From the NCBI GenBank assembly GCA_014238335.1, contig JABABI010000002.1, forward strand, positions 58,509 to 122,508: a stretch of 64,000 nt of DNA, written 5' to 3'. Within the stretch, counting starts at the first letter, position 1. Every line of letters starts with the position of its first letter. Of this stretch, positions 8,378-17,880 are shown piece after piece. The position numbers and the translations under genes are program-made. The stretch is from Fuerstiella sp. (GTDB lineage Bacteria > Planctomycetota > Planctomycetia > Planctomycetales > Planctomycetaceae). The notes beneath the pieces are model-generated. The model was given only the letters and a program-made list of their open reading frames with translations, did not search any database and was not told the DNA's origin.

Positions 8378-9514
8378 TCACCGTTGGTAAATTGGCAGAT
8401 AACCGTATTCGATGCACAGCGCCAGCAGTGACATGGCAGTCGCGTATGTATTTCCGGCTCCCCGTTCGCTGCCGTGAATGGGTTGCCAGAAGCCGGCCGG
8501 ATGCTGCAGATCCAGGACGGATTCATACAGTACTGGCCGCGCCTGCTGCCACTCATCCCCACCAACTTTATACATACCTACGGTACAATAGTAGACACCA
8601 TAATAAAAATAGTGTTCCTGCTTCGTCAAAGGCCGCGACAGAATCAGGGCCGCGGCGGCCATCGTTTCCGGCGTCCGATGTTCACCGCAGACTTCCAGTG
8701 CAACGATCCCTGTGCCGGAACGAGTCACCGTGGCACCGTGTCCCGCCATGTAGCCGAAGCCTCCACCACGTTCGACTCGCAGTCGCTTAATGTACGCGAT
8801 CGCCCGGTCGATATTCTGACTCGGCACATCGCAGCCGATATCTTTGGCCGCTCGCAAAGCCAGTAACTGCCACGCAGTCACACTCAAATCGGCGTCGCCA
8901 CTGGTCGGCTGATACCGCCAGCCACCATCGTGCTGACGTCCTTTGGGGTGATTCTGCGCATCAACAATCAGCTTCGTCGCTCGCTCCAGTCCCTTCTGAC
9001 AGCGATCCGCCTGAGACTCGTTCACCATACCGGAAACCTCCGCCAGCATCAGCGTGGCAATGCCGTGGCTGTACATCGGCCCGTGACTGCGTTTCGCTCC
9101 GACCAGCAAACCGTTGGCTTGCTGTTCGCCCAGAACCCACGCCACGCCTTTCGTCAGGTGTCGGCCGTAGGGGCCTTCGTCGGGAACATGTCCGGCTGCC
9201 ATCAACGCCATGACAGCCAGTGACGTCGCCGCCGTGGACTCTCCGTAGTTGTCAGCGCGCCACGCTCCCGAAGGCAGCTGGTCGGTCACCAGCCATTGTA
9301 CGGCTCTGTTGACGCTGTCATCAATTCTCTGCTCGAGTTCATCGGCACAGCAACGCCCGCAGATCGATACAACGGCAAGAAACACAGCCACCAACTGTCG
9401 ACAGCATCGCATCGGCATCACCGCCTGGAAACTGGCCAGCCTCATGACACAAGACCCATTCTCTGGACTCGTCTGCGTCCGGCCTGTGGCGGAAGCCAAT
9501 GTTTTTTTGATCAT
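8378..9514 (-). CDS. Secreted prenyltransferase/squalene-oxidase repeat (alpha/alpha toroid) protein
   Basis: The start is ambiguous. ATG at 9514 (MIKKTLAS) follows AGGGCG at 8 bases and gives 378 residues; ATG at 9445 or 9418 gives a more compact signal peptide (LVAVFLAVVSICGRCCA), and the frame is open up to 9568. The mature part has repeated squalene-cyclase-like segments: AVQWLVTDQLPSGAW, GVAWVLGEQQANGLL, HDGGWRYQPTSGDADLSVTAW, AIAYIKRLRVERGGGFGYM, and AGFWQPIHG...NTYATAMSLLAL. There is no DXDD cyclase acid motif, so catalysis like a true squalene-hopene cyclase is unlikely. The fold is the one shared with thioester domains of alpha-2-macroglobulins, one of which is encoded divergently next door. 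Likely periplasmic; function unknown. Confidence 0.8.
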   Translation of the reverse strand: MIKKTLASATGRTQTSPENGSCVMRLASFQAVMPMRCCRQLVAVFLAVVSICGRCCADELEQRIDDSVNRAVQWLVTDQLPSGAWRADNYGESTAATSLAVMALMAAGHVPDEGPYGRHLTKGVAWVLGEQQANGLLVGAKRSHGPMYSHGIATLMLAEVSGMVNESQADRCQKGLERATKLIVDAQNHPKGRQHDGGWRYQPTSGDADLSVTAWQLLALRAAKDIGCDVPSQNIDRAIAYIKRLRVERGGGFGYMAGHGATVTRSGTGIVALEVCGEHRTPETMAAAALILSRPLTKQEHYFYYGVYYCTVGMYKVGGDEWQQARPVLYESVLDLQHPAGFWQPIHGSERGAGNTYATAMSLLALCIEYGYLPIYQR

Positions 9515-10036
9515 AATTTGTTCGCCCTGTGCACAGCCAGTCGCGTCAGGAAACGAATCGGAAACCAACCGCCGGAACGGCCCCTGGGGTGCTGCGCACT
9601 ATTGGTTCCCAGCCCCTTTCCCCTGCCTCGATAGTCAATTCTCTGTCACCTGAACGTCGACACGACCTGCCAGCGTAGCTGTGACCCACAGATTTACAAG
9701 CTTTTTACAAACAGACTTAGGTATGCAGAATGCTTCTTTCGTGGCTGTTTGTCCACGGCAGCCCACGGAGCGGCAAAAATTCCGTGAACCAAACGCGATT
9801 CTGTGAAACTTTAACAGGCTGACCGCGTCTGTTTACTACGAAGCCCGGTCGGAAACGGTTGTCGATGATCCCTCTGGTTCAATTAATTTGGTGCCGTTAA
9901 CGTTCCGACAGCCAAGCGATTAATGAAGTTTCCCTGCATTTCCCATACATTACGTGAGCAACCAACGGAAGCGGATCTCCAATTCCCGAGCGTCGGCTTG
10001 CGGACCGTCCCGCACCAATTCTGAAAGCATGATTCC
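9515..10036. other. Non-coding divergent region upstream of the macroglobulin gene
   Basis: About 520 bases between divergent genes, including part of the possible 5' extension of the squalene-cyclase-fold gene (to 9568). No convincing gene, repeat or structured RNA was seen. It must carry promoters for both flanking genes, but no box stands out. Confidence 0.4.
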
Positions 10037-13000
10037 ATGCGAAAGTATCTGTCTGTGTCGGCTGTCATGGCCAGCGTTTGTAGTTCTGTCCTGTTGGCTC
10101 ACACTTTTTTTGCGGAACCCGTCGCCTTGCAGGACCGAAGTGTTCAGCGTATCCAGGCCGACAAATTATTCAACGACAATAACTTTGCGGAAGCTTTAAG
10201 CGTCTACCAAGCGCTAAGCCTGGATGAGAACAACAACGACGCGAAACTGACGCACGATTTTGGTCGGGCCGTAAATTGCATCAATCAACTGAATCGCAGC
10301 AAGGAATTTGACGAATTCTTCGAAAACACGGTGGCCACGCATCCGTCAAACTGGCGTCTGTTGTTTCGGGCCGCTCAGATTCTGAGTGGCGAAGTTCCTC
10401 AGGAGGGATATCTGATTGCCGGACAGTTTGAACGCGGCTACCACCGCGGCGGCGGAAAAATGTTAAGTGCAGCCGCGCGAGACCGTGTCCGGGCAATCCA
10501 GCTAATGCGGCGGGCTCTCCCGCTGCTGCAGCAGGACAAACAGACGCAGCCACGTGAACGATCCGACGTTTACCATCTGCTGTCCGACGTCATCGGACAG
10601 TCGCGGTGGAGTGCTGCCTGGAAACTTCAGGATCTGACAGATCTGACCGCGCTGCCGGACTACGAAGAACCAGGGCGCATGGTTCGGGGTGTCGGATTTT
10701 TTTCTGTTAGTTCGTCGTCCGTTCAGTTTGGTCGAGGCCTCGCTCGGCACGGCGGATTCAAAGGGGCCCCTGTCGACAGTGATGGAACCCCCGCCTTTAT
10801 CCAGCTCCCGCCAACGTGGGAAGCGGCGAAATCTGACGGTGAGCGCTGGCGGTGGGCGCTGAAACAAACTGCAAAAACCGATCCTCAACGGGAGAGTGAA
10901 ATCGACCTTGAATGGGCTGCGTTCCTGCAATCGCAGTTTGGGGTGCAGAGCGGAGAGCCTGGCATCGTCATCCCGGTTCAAAACGAAGCGAAGAAAAACA
11001 CTGAACACCGGGTATTACACGAACTGGAGGACTCTGAAACCGTCGCCCACCTGGCCACCGGCACGAAACGCATCGACCTTCCGGACGAATTCAACCACAT
11101 TGTCATAATTGATGCAGTCATCGCGCGCGAGGATGATCAACAGAAACAGGCGCTCGAAGTACTGGTCAATGTGCGAATGACTCGCCAGCAGTACGCTCAG
11201 GCCGCGGACCTGCTGAAACGGAAACGGGGACTCACCACAGGCAAACAGAATCGACTCAACCTACAGCGTCGCATCGACCAGATTCTTAATAAATGGGTGC
11301 AGTTTCAGAGCGTCAATATCCAGCCAGCAGGCAAGGGGGCAACATTTGACATTCGTTATCGTAATGGTGCAAAGATCTCGTTCACGGCACGCCCGGTCAA
11401 CATCGATCAATTGCTGGCCGATACGAAAACGTATCTGCAGAGCAAACCCGATCGAGTCGACCATCAAAAAACTCGGATCGAAAACATTGGTTTCCAGCTG
11501 ATCAACAACAATCAGAACAAATACCTGGGGCCACCGGTCTCGAAATGGAATCTGAATCTGAATCCTCCCGACAACCACTTTGATGCGGTCGAGACGGTCA
11601 CAACTCCGCTGCAGAAGGCGGGCGCGTATTTCGTAACGGGCAGAATGAAAGGCGGCAACGAAGCCCGCATGGTCATCTGGGTGGCCGATACCGCGATCAC
11701 TCGCAAACGCATCGAACAGGGCACGCTGCATTTTGTGGCCGATGCGGTCAGTGGCAGGCCGATTGACGGCGCTGATCTGGAATTCTTTGGCTGGCGACAG
11801 GAACGTGTCGGCCGCACACGTGATTACCGCGTGCTGACGAGTCGCTTTGCCGATCGTACTGACCAGAACGGCCTGTGCGTACCGGAACAGCAACAGCTGG
11901 AACGCAACTATCAATGGCTCACAATCGTCCGCACCGCCGACGGCCGCATGGCGTACGATGGGTTTAACGGTGTGTGGAATCCTCAGAAAATAGCGCCGCT
12001 GAGCTACAGCCCGATCAAAGTTTACAGCATCACAGACCGCCCGGTTTACCGGCCAAAGCATGACGTCAGGTTTCGCCTGTGGGTACGGCAGCCTCGCTTC
12101 AGCCAGGACGACGCACGCTACACAAACAAGGCATACGTACTGCAGATTCGCAACCCGAAAGGCGACGTCGTTCTGGAGAAAGACGTCACAACCGACCGCT
12201 GGGCCGGCATTGACGGTGAGTGGGCCATTCCGGAAAACACGACACTGGGCCGGTATGCATTGGTCGTCGGAAATCGATATTCACAGAAAAGAACTTACAA
12301 ACGCAACGGCATAACCGAGACGTACATTGTCGAAGGCGTCCGCGCGATCGGCCAGGGCAGCTTTCAGGTTGAAGAATACCGTAAACCCGAATTCGAAGTC
12401 ACAGTCGACGCGCCGGACAAGCCCGTAATGCTGGGCGAAAAGATCCAGGCCAAAGTCAACGCAAAGTACTACTTCGGAGCTCCCGTCACCGAAGCCACCG
12501 TTCACTACAAAGTTGAACGCACGAAAAAAGACAGCCGCTGGTACCCGGTGGCTCGCTGGGACTGGCTGTATTCACCGGGCTATTGGTGGTTCTCACCCGA
12601 TCACTCGTGGTATCCCGGCTGGTCCCGCTGGGGCTGCTATGCACCAATTCCCATCTGGCGTGGCTGGAATCCGGATCCGCCGGAAGTTGTTGTCGAAGGC
12701 GATGCGGAAATCGATGAGGACGGGATGTTTCTGATCGACATCGACACCGCCGTAGCACTGCGTGAACACAGCGACAGCGACCACAATTACAAAATCACGG
12801 CGGAAGTCGTGGACCAGTCGCGGCGGACCATTACCGGCACGGGGAACGTGCTGGTCGCCCGTGAACCGTTTAAGGTCTTTGTGTGGACAAATCGAGGTCA
12901 CTACAAGACCGGCGACACCGTTGAGGTTGGTGTGCAGGCGCGTACACCAGACGGCAGGCCCGTCACGGGCAGCGGCAGGGCGGTTCTGTATGCCGTCACG

Positions 13001-16000
13001 TACCAGGACAACAAGCCCGTCGAGAACGAAGTCGCAGCCTGGGACATCACCACAGCAGACGATGGACGAGCAGCTGTGAAGATGGTGATCCCAACCGCCG
13101 GGCAGTTCCGCGTATCCGTGAAGGTGACGGATTCTGAAGAACACGAAGCGGAAGGCGGCTACCTGCTGTTTGTCCGAGGTGCTAACCAGGATGGTCGAGG
13201 GTACCGCTTCAACGACCTGGAATTGATATCCGAAAAACGTGAGTACAAGCCGGGAGAAACGGCAACTCTGCAGATCAACACCAACAAAGCCAACAGCACG
13301 GTTCTGCTGTTCGTGCGGCCCATGAACGGTTTGTGCCCCAAACCGCAGGTCTTGCAATTGAATGGGAAAAGTACGACCGTGGACCTTCGGATCGCTCGCG
13401 ATGACATGCCCAATATTTTCGTGGAGGCTCTGACAATTGCTGATGGTCGGATGCACAGCGAAGTGAGTGAAATTGTCGTCCCGCCGGAAAAGAAAATTGC
13501 CAACGTTGAAGTACTTCCGTCGGCAGAACGCTATCGCCCGGGTGATGAAGCCAGTGTTAAGCTGAAGCTCACCGATCTGGACGGAAAACCCTTCGTCGGC
13601 GACACGGTCCTGAGCGTCTACGACGCCAGTCTGGAATACATCGCCACCAGCAGCATTCCGGAGATCCGTTCGTTCTTCTGGAATGTTCGTCGACGACATA
13701 GTGTTCAGAATCAATGCACTCTGCAGCAGACATCAGCCCCGACATATCTGCAAAACGAAGTGCGGATGCAGATCCTTATGGGCGGTGGTTTGTTAGGCGG
13801 TGAAATGGGTGGTGGCTTCGGCGGTGGTGGTGAGGGCACGTTCGGCGGCCCCCCGACCATGCGTAGTCGCGCTGGTCGAAAGCTGGGGCTGGCGGAGAAT
13901 ATGATAACAGAGGATGCCGAACCGGCAGTTGCCGAAAGTTCGATCGCAGGGTATCAAAAATTCTCCGTTAGCACTGACAAGGGACCGGGAGCTGTCCCCG
14001 ATCCTCTGCAGCAGCCAACCATGCGATCCAACTTTGCCGATACCGCTCACTGGGTGGCCAGTGTAACGTCCGATGAAAATGGCTTCGTGGAAGTGAAGTT
14101 CAAAGTGCCCGACAACCTGACGACATGGAAAATTAAAGCATGGACGCTTGGCGACGGAACACGTGTTGGCTGCGGAACCAGCGACATTATCAGCAGCAAG
14201 GACCTGATTATTCGTCCACAGACACCCCGCTTCTTCACAGAAACAGATCTGATCACTCTGTCGGCTGTCGTTCACAATTATCTGGACAACGCCAAGTCGG
14301 CAACGGTCGTGCTGGAAACGGAAGGCGGCCAGTTGCAGACACTCAGCGATGCGAAACAGGTCGTGCAGATTCCGGCCGGTGGTGAGGTACGAGTTGACTG
14401 GAATGTACAGGTCGTCGCGTCGGGCAACGCAAAGGTTCGCATGCAGGCACTGACCGATGAAGAATCGGATGCCACAGAACTGATGGTGCCCGCTCACGTA
14501 CACGGAATCGTGAAAACAGAAAGTTACACGGGAGTCATACGCCCCGCTGGCCAGTCCGCCAGCGTCGACATCAATATCCCGGTGGCACGGATTGAGGAAC
14601 AGTCTCGACTGGAAGTCCGCTTCAGCCCGACCCTGGCAGGCGCCATGGTCGATGCCCTGCCCTATCTAATCGATTATCCGTACGGTTGTACGGAACAAAC
14701 GCTCAATCGTTTTCTGCCAGCCGTGATTACTCAGCAAACACTAAAACGCATGGGCATCGATCTGGCCGACGTGCAGCGTAAACGTACCAACCTGAACGCT
14801 CAGGAAGTTGGCGATGCAGCCGTCCGAGCCGCCCAGTGGAAACGCTACGACCGCAATCCGGTCTTTGATGAAGCGGAACTGACGAGGATTGTCACGACCG
14901 GGGTCACCGACCTGACAAACATGCAGCTGAGCGATGGCGGCTGGGGCTGGTTCAGCGGCTTCAGAGAACATTCAACCGCCCACCTGACATCACAGGTTGT
15001 GCACGGACTGACGGTGGCTCAGCGCAACGAAGTGCCGATTCTTCCCGACGTGATTCAGCAGGGCGTTCAGTGGCTCAAGACGCATCAGTCTCAGGAGCTG
15101 CTGAAACTGAAGGAAGGAGACTGGCGGCGCGAACATCCGCAGAAGCTGAAGAATCGCCGAAAACCGTATAAGATAATGGCCACCAACATGGATGCCTTTG
15201 TTGCCTTCGTGCTTACTGAACACGACGGCAACGCCCCGCAGATGACCGACTATCTGTATCGTGATCGAGGCCAAATTTCCGCCTACGCGAAGGCCCTCAC
15301 CGGTTTGGTGCTTCATCACCAGCAGGACACGGAACGTCGCAACATGGTTCTGCGAAACATCGAGCAGTCGCTGGTCCAGGACGATGAAAATCAAACGGCG
15401 TACCTGCGGATGACAGCAAACAGCTGGTGGTACTGGTACGGCAGCAAAAATGAAGCGATGGCTCGTTACCTGCAGCTGCTTCTGGCTGTGAACCCACAAA
15501 ACGAAACCGCGCCCCGACTGGTAAAATATCTGCTGAACAATCGCAAACACGGCACGTACTGGAACAGTACTCGCGACACCGCCCTTGTCGTTGAAGCAAT
15601 GGCCGAATACATCGCCGCGACAGGAGAAGACAAACCTGACATGACGGTCGAGATTCTGGTTGATGGCATGCTGCAGAAGAAAGTTCGCATCACGGCGGAC
15701 AACCTGTTCGGCTTCGACAACGTGATGCTGCTGGAAGGCGATGCCGTGAAGACAGGGGCTCATAAAATCGAATTGCGGCGTTCCGGCAGCGGCCCGGTCT
15801 ACTTCAACGCGTATCTCACGAACTTCACGAAGGAAGATTTGATTACTGCCGCCGGCCTGGAAGTCAAAGTGCAGCGACGTTTCTACAAGCTGCAGCCGGA
15901 CGACAAAGGCGTCAGCGTTCAGGGTGATCGAGGTCAGGTGGTCAGCCAGAAAACAACGAAATTCAAACGGATCCCGCTAAAAAATCTGTCCAGCGTTACC

Positions 16001-16336
16001 AGCGGTGACCTGGTCGAAGTGGAACTGGTCGTCGACAGCAAGAACGACTACGAGTATCTGTTACTGGAAGACCGCAAACCCAGCGGGTTCGAACCGGACG
16101 ACCAGCGCAGCGGCTACATCTTTGAAGGGCTGCGTGCATACCGGGAACTGCGCGACGACCGAGTCAGCTTCTTCCTGAGTAATCTGGCCCGCGGTCAGCA
16201 CAGCGTCAGCTACCGGCTGCGAGCTGAAACACCCAGCCGGAAGGTGTCCGCATTACCGGCAAAGATCGAAGGTATGTACGCCCCCGAACTTGTCGGCAAC
16301 AGCAATGAATTCAAACTGAGTGTTTCCGATCAGTAA
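10037..16336 (+). CDS. Bacterial alpha-2-macroglobulin family protein with intact thioester motif
   Basis: 2099 residues with a signal peptide (about 1-32) and no lipobox cysteine, so probably periplasmic or secreted rather than a lipoprotein. An N-terminal TPR-like stretch (about 33-110) precedes several macroglobulin beta domains (ITDRPVYRPKHDVRFRLWV near 660-680; GHYKTGDTVEV near 955). Residues about 834-885 form a Trp/Tyr-rich insert, and residues about 1247-1275 are a Met/Gly-rich linker in the place of a bait region. ADTAHWVASVTSDENG and the thioester YGCTEQ (1549-1554, C1551 and Q1554) mark the A2M and TED domains. Such proteins trap proteases covalently after bait cleavage. Most bacterial copies neighbour pbpC; none is here. 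Instead a stand-alone toroid protein is divergent. Confidence 0.92.
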   Translation: MRKYLSVSAVMASVCSSVLLAHTFFAEPVALQDRSVQRIQADKLFNDNNFAEALSVYQALSLDENNNDAKLTHDFGRAVNCINQLNRSKEFDEFFENTVATHPSNWRLLFRAAQILSGEVPQEGYLIAGQFERGYHRGGGKMLSAAARDRVRAIQLMRRALPLLQQDKQTQPRERSDVYHLLSDVIGQSRWSAAWKLQDLTDLTALPDYEEPGRMVRGVGFFSVSSSSVQFGRGLARHGGFKGAPVDSDGTPAFIQLPPTWEAAKSDGERWRWALKQTAKTDPQRESEIDLEWAAFLQSQFGVQSGEPGIVIPVQNEAKKNTEHRVLHELEDSETVAHLATGTKRIDLPDEFNHIVIIDAVIAREDDQQKQALEVLVNVRMTRQQYAQAADLLKRKRGLTTGKQNRLNLQRRIDQILNKWVQFQSVNIQPAGKGATFDIRYRNGAKISFTARPVNIDQLLADTKTYLQSKPDRVDHQKTRIENIGFQLINNNQNKYLGPPVSKWNLNLNPPDNHFDAVETVTTPLQKAGAYFVTGRMKGGNEARMVIWVADTAITRKRIEQGTLHFVADAVSGRPIDGADLEFFGWRQERVGRTRDYRVLTSRFADRTDQNGLCVPEQQQLERNYQWLTIVRTADGRMAYDGFNGVWNPQKIAPLSYSPIKVYSITDRPVYRPKHDVRFRLWVRQPRFSQDDARYTNKAYVLQIRNPKGDVVLEKDVTTDRWAGIDGEWAIPENTTLGRYALVVGNRYSQKRTYKRNGITETYIVEGVRAIGQGSFQVEEYRKPEFEVTVDAPDKPVMLGEKIQAKVNAKYYFGAPVTEATVHYKVERTKKDSRWYPVARWDWLYSPGYWWFSPDHSWYPGWSRWGCYAPIPIWRGWNPDPPEVVVEGDAEIDEDGMFLIDIDTAVALREHSDSDHNYKITAEVVDQSRRTITGTGNVLVAREPFKVFVWTNRGHYKTGDTVEVGVQARTPDGRPVTGSGRAVLYAVTYQDNKPVENEVAAWDITTADDGRAAVKMVIPTAGQFRVSVKVTDSEEHEAEGGYLLFVRGANQDGRGYRFNDLELISEKREYKPGETATLQINTNKANSTVLLFVRPMNGLCPKPQVLQLNGKSTTVDLRIARDDMPNIFVEALTIADGRMHSEVSEIVVPPEKKIANVEVLPSAERYRPGDEASVKLKLTDLDGKPFVGDTVLSVYDASLEYIATSSIPEIRSFFWNVRRRHSVQNQCTLQQTSAPTYLQNEVRMQILMGGGLLGGEMGGGFGGGGEGTFGGPPTMRSRAGRKLGLAENMITEDAEPAVAESSIAGYQKFSVSTDKGPGAVPDPLQQPTMRSNFADTAHWVASVTSDENGFVEVKFKVPDNLTTWKIKAWTLGDGTRVGCGTSDIISSKDLIIRPQTPRFFTETDLITLSAVVHNYLDNAKSATVVLETEGGQLQTLSDAKQVVQIPAGGEVRVDWNVQVVASGNAKVRMQALTDEESDATELMVPAHVHGIVKTESYTGVIRPAGQSASVDINIPVARIEEQSRLEVRFSPTLAGAMVDALPYLIDYPYGCTEQTLNRFLPAVITQQTLKRMGIDLADVQRKRTNLNAQEVGDAAVRAAQWKRYDRNPVFDEAELTRIVTTGVTDLTNMQLSDGGWGWFSGFREHSTAHLTSQVVHGLTVAQRNEVPILPDVIQQGVQWLKTHQSQELLKLKEGDWRREHPQKLKNRRKPYKIMATNMDAFVAFVLTEHDGNAPQMTDYLYRDRGQISAYAKALTGLVLHHQQDTERRNMVLRNIEQSLVQDDENQTAYLRMTANSWWYWYGSKNEAMARYLQLLLAVNPQNETAPRLVKYLLNNRKHGTYWNSTRDTALVVEAMAEYIAATGEDKPDMTVEILVDGMLQKKVRITADNLFGFDNVMLLEGDAVKTGAHKIELRRSGSGPVYFNAYLTNFTKEDLITAAGLEVKVQRRFYKLQPDDKGVSVQGDRGQVVSQKTTKFKRIPLKNLSSVTSGDLVEVELVVDSKNDYEYLLLEDRKPSGFEPDDQRSGYIFEGLRAYRELRDDRVSFFLSNLARGQHSVSYRLRAETPSRKVSALPAKIEGMYAPELVGNSNEFKLSVSDQ

Positions 16337-16392
16337 CGAAGCTTCGAAACGCAGGACTGGCGAAGCAGGGGAGGCCCCAATTTGCTGCCCGA

Positions 16393-17871
16393 TCAGGGCA
16401 CTGGAATCTCGTTAAGCGTGTAGTAGGCGTTTGAATGGACAAGAGAAGCGCCTTCGGCAGACCGTATGGATTCAAGGTCGAAGTCATGTACGTGCCCCTG
16501 GACCAAACCGTCAATTTGCAGCCGCACCTGCAGACCATCCGCTGAAACATCCGCCTGCACCACACGAGGGGCTGTGTGGTCCACTTCGGGGCTGCCATAA
16601 CCCTGCTGATAAATGTGAGTATACGTGGACAGCGAATACGACTGCGTCCGAGACGCAACCTCAGGATCGACAGGCTTCGTAAACGTAACCCGAAACCCGT
16701 CTGGCATCGCGTTAATCTGCTTAATCTCGAATGGCACCTTGCCGGTCCAGTCCAGACGCTGCAGCGCATAAGGGCGAGGTCCTCGCACCGGCCAGCCTCG
16801 ATTTGTCCCACCCACCAGCAGATCACCCTGAGGTGTAAATTCGCAGGCCAGCAGGCCTGTTGCCAGACCTTCTCGAAACGGATAGCAGGCCCCCTGCCAG
16901 ACACCGTTAATTTTTTCAGTCGTGGCCCTCATCACGACGCTTAAACTGAAGTCGCCGATGAAGATCTGATTCTTAAAAGGGCCAAACTTGCCGCCGGTCT
17001 TATCAACCATGAATCCCGATATCGAACGTCCCATCTTCTTGTAAGGGAAGACAACGGCATAGGGCACCAGTTCCTTAACACGGCCACGTTCCACTTCCAG
17101 TCGCGACCTGGTGTTGGGGACCACTGGCGCCGGCCCCAGTTCTTTGGCGTGCGGATACCAGTTGAAGCTGACGGGGTGTCCCATGAATCCGCCCGGCTGC
17201 AGCACCTTCAGCGAGCACGAACCATTCCACGGGCCCTGGCTTTCCGCATAAAACATAACGCCATGTTCATTCGGGCCGATTCCGCAGGGACTGCGAATAC
17301 CGCTACACACCGGTATCGTTTTTCCGTCAGGCGTCACTTTCAGGCACCAGCCGCGGAATGGCACTTTTGACCGATAGGATTCAGACAAACACAGGGCGAC
17401 CCAGATATTTCCGTCCTTATCCAGCTTCGAACCGAAGGCAAATTCGTGATAGTGACGGAACCCCCAGACGTCGCTCAGTGTTTCAAACTGGTCGGCGCGG
17501 CCGTCCTGATCGGTGTCCGTGATCCTCGTGACTTCGGTCTGTTGCGTCACATAAAAGGCCCCGTCGCGATACGACAAACCGAACAGTTCATCCAGTCCGC
17601 TGGCCCAGCGACTGAATGTGGGGCGCGGGTTTTCATCAAACGCGCCATTAACCATGTAAATGTTTCCGCGACGAGTACCGATGGCCAGCCGATTGTCCGG
17701 AAGCACCTCGAAACTGCCGGCTTCCAGCGCCATTCCTTCAGGGATGGGTACTTCCACGATGCGATAATACTTCGCCTCCTCTTCTGCAGTGCCCCAGTAT
17801 TCTCCCAGCGTTTCCGCGCGCAGATTTCCGGCCAGCGACACAATGATTAACGTGACGAATCGCAATTGCAT
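16393..17871 (-). CDS. Secreted beta-propeller, PVC-type dehydrogenase/sugar-dehydrogenase-like
   Basis: 492 residues with a signal peptide ending near NLRAE. The repeats are propeller-like and recall soluble glucose/sorbosone dehydrogenase-like proteins common in planctomycetes: EVLPDNRLAIGTRRGNIY, GLDELFGLSYRDGAFYV, TDTDQDGRADQFETL, GNIWVALCLSES, RSPCGIGPNEHG, and EGLATGLLACEFTPQG. The C-terminal about 100 residues look like a beta-sandwich (FRVTFTKPVDPEVAS). PQQ binding is possible but not proven. It starts 9 bp after the stop of the six-heme cytochrome gene, so the two are very probably co-transcribed and may form a periplasmic dehydrogenase-cytochrome pair. Its end is convergent with the A2M gene, 56 bp apart. 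Confidence 0.8.
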   Translation of the reverse strand: MQLRFVTLIIVSLAGNLRAETLGEYWGTAEEEAKYYRIVEVPIPEGMALEAGSFEVLPDNRLAIGTRRGNIYMVNGAFDENPRPTFSRWASGLDELFGLSYRDGAFYVTQQTEVTRITDTDQDGRADQFETLSDVWGFRHYHEFAFGSKLDKDGNIWVALCLSESYRSKVPFRGWCLKVTPDGKTIPVCSGIRSPCGIGPNEHGVMFYAESQGPWNGSCSLKVLQPGGFMGHPVSFNWYPHAKELGPAPVVPNTRSRLEVERGRVKELVPYAVVFPYKKMGRSISGFMVDKTGGKFGPFKNQIFIGDFSLSVVMRATTEKINGVWQGACYPFREGLATGLLACEFTPQGDLLVGGTNRGWPVRGPRPYALQRLDWTGKVPFEIKQINAMPDGFRVTFTKPVDPEVASRTQSYSLSTYTHIYQQGYGSPEVDHTAPRVVQADVSADGLQVRLQIDGLVQGHVHDFDLESIRSAEGASLVHSNAYYTLNEIPVP

Positions 17872-17880
17872 TTCTACGCC

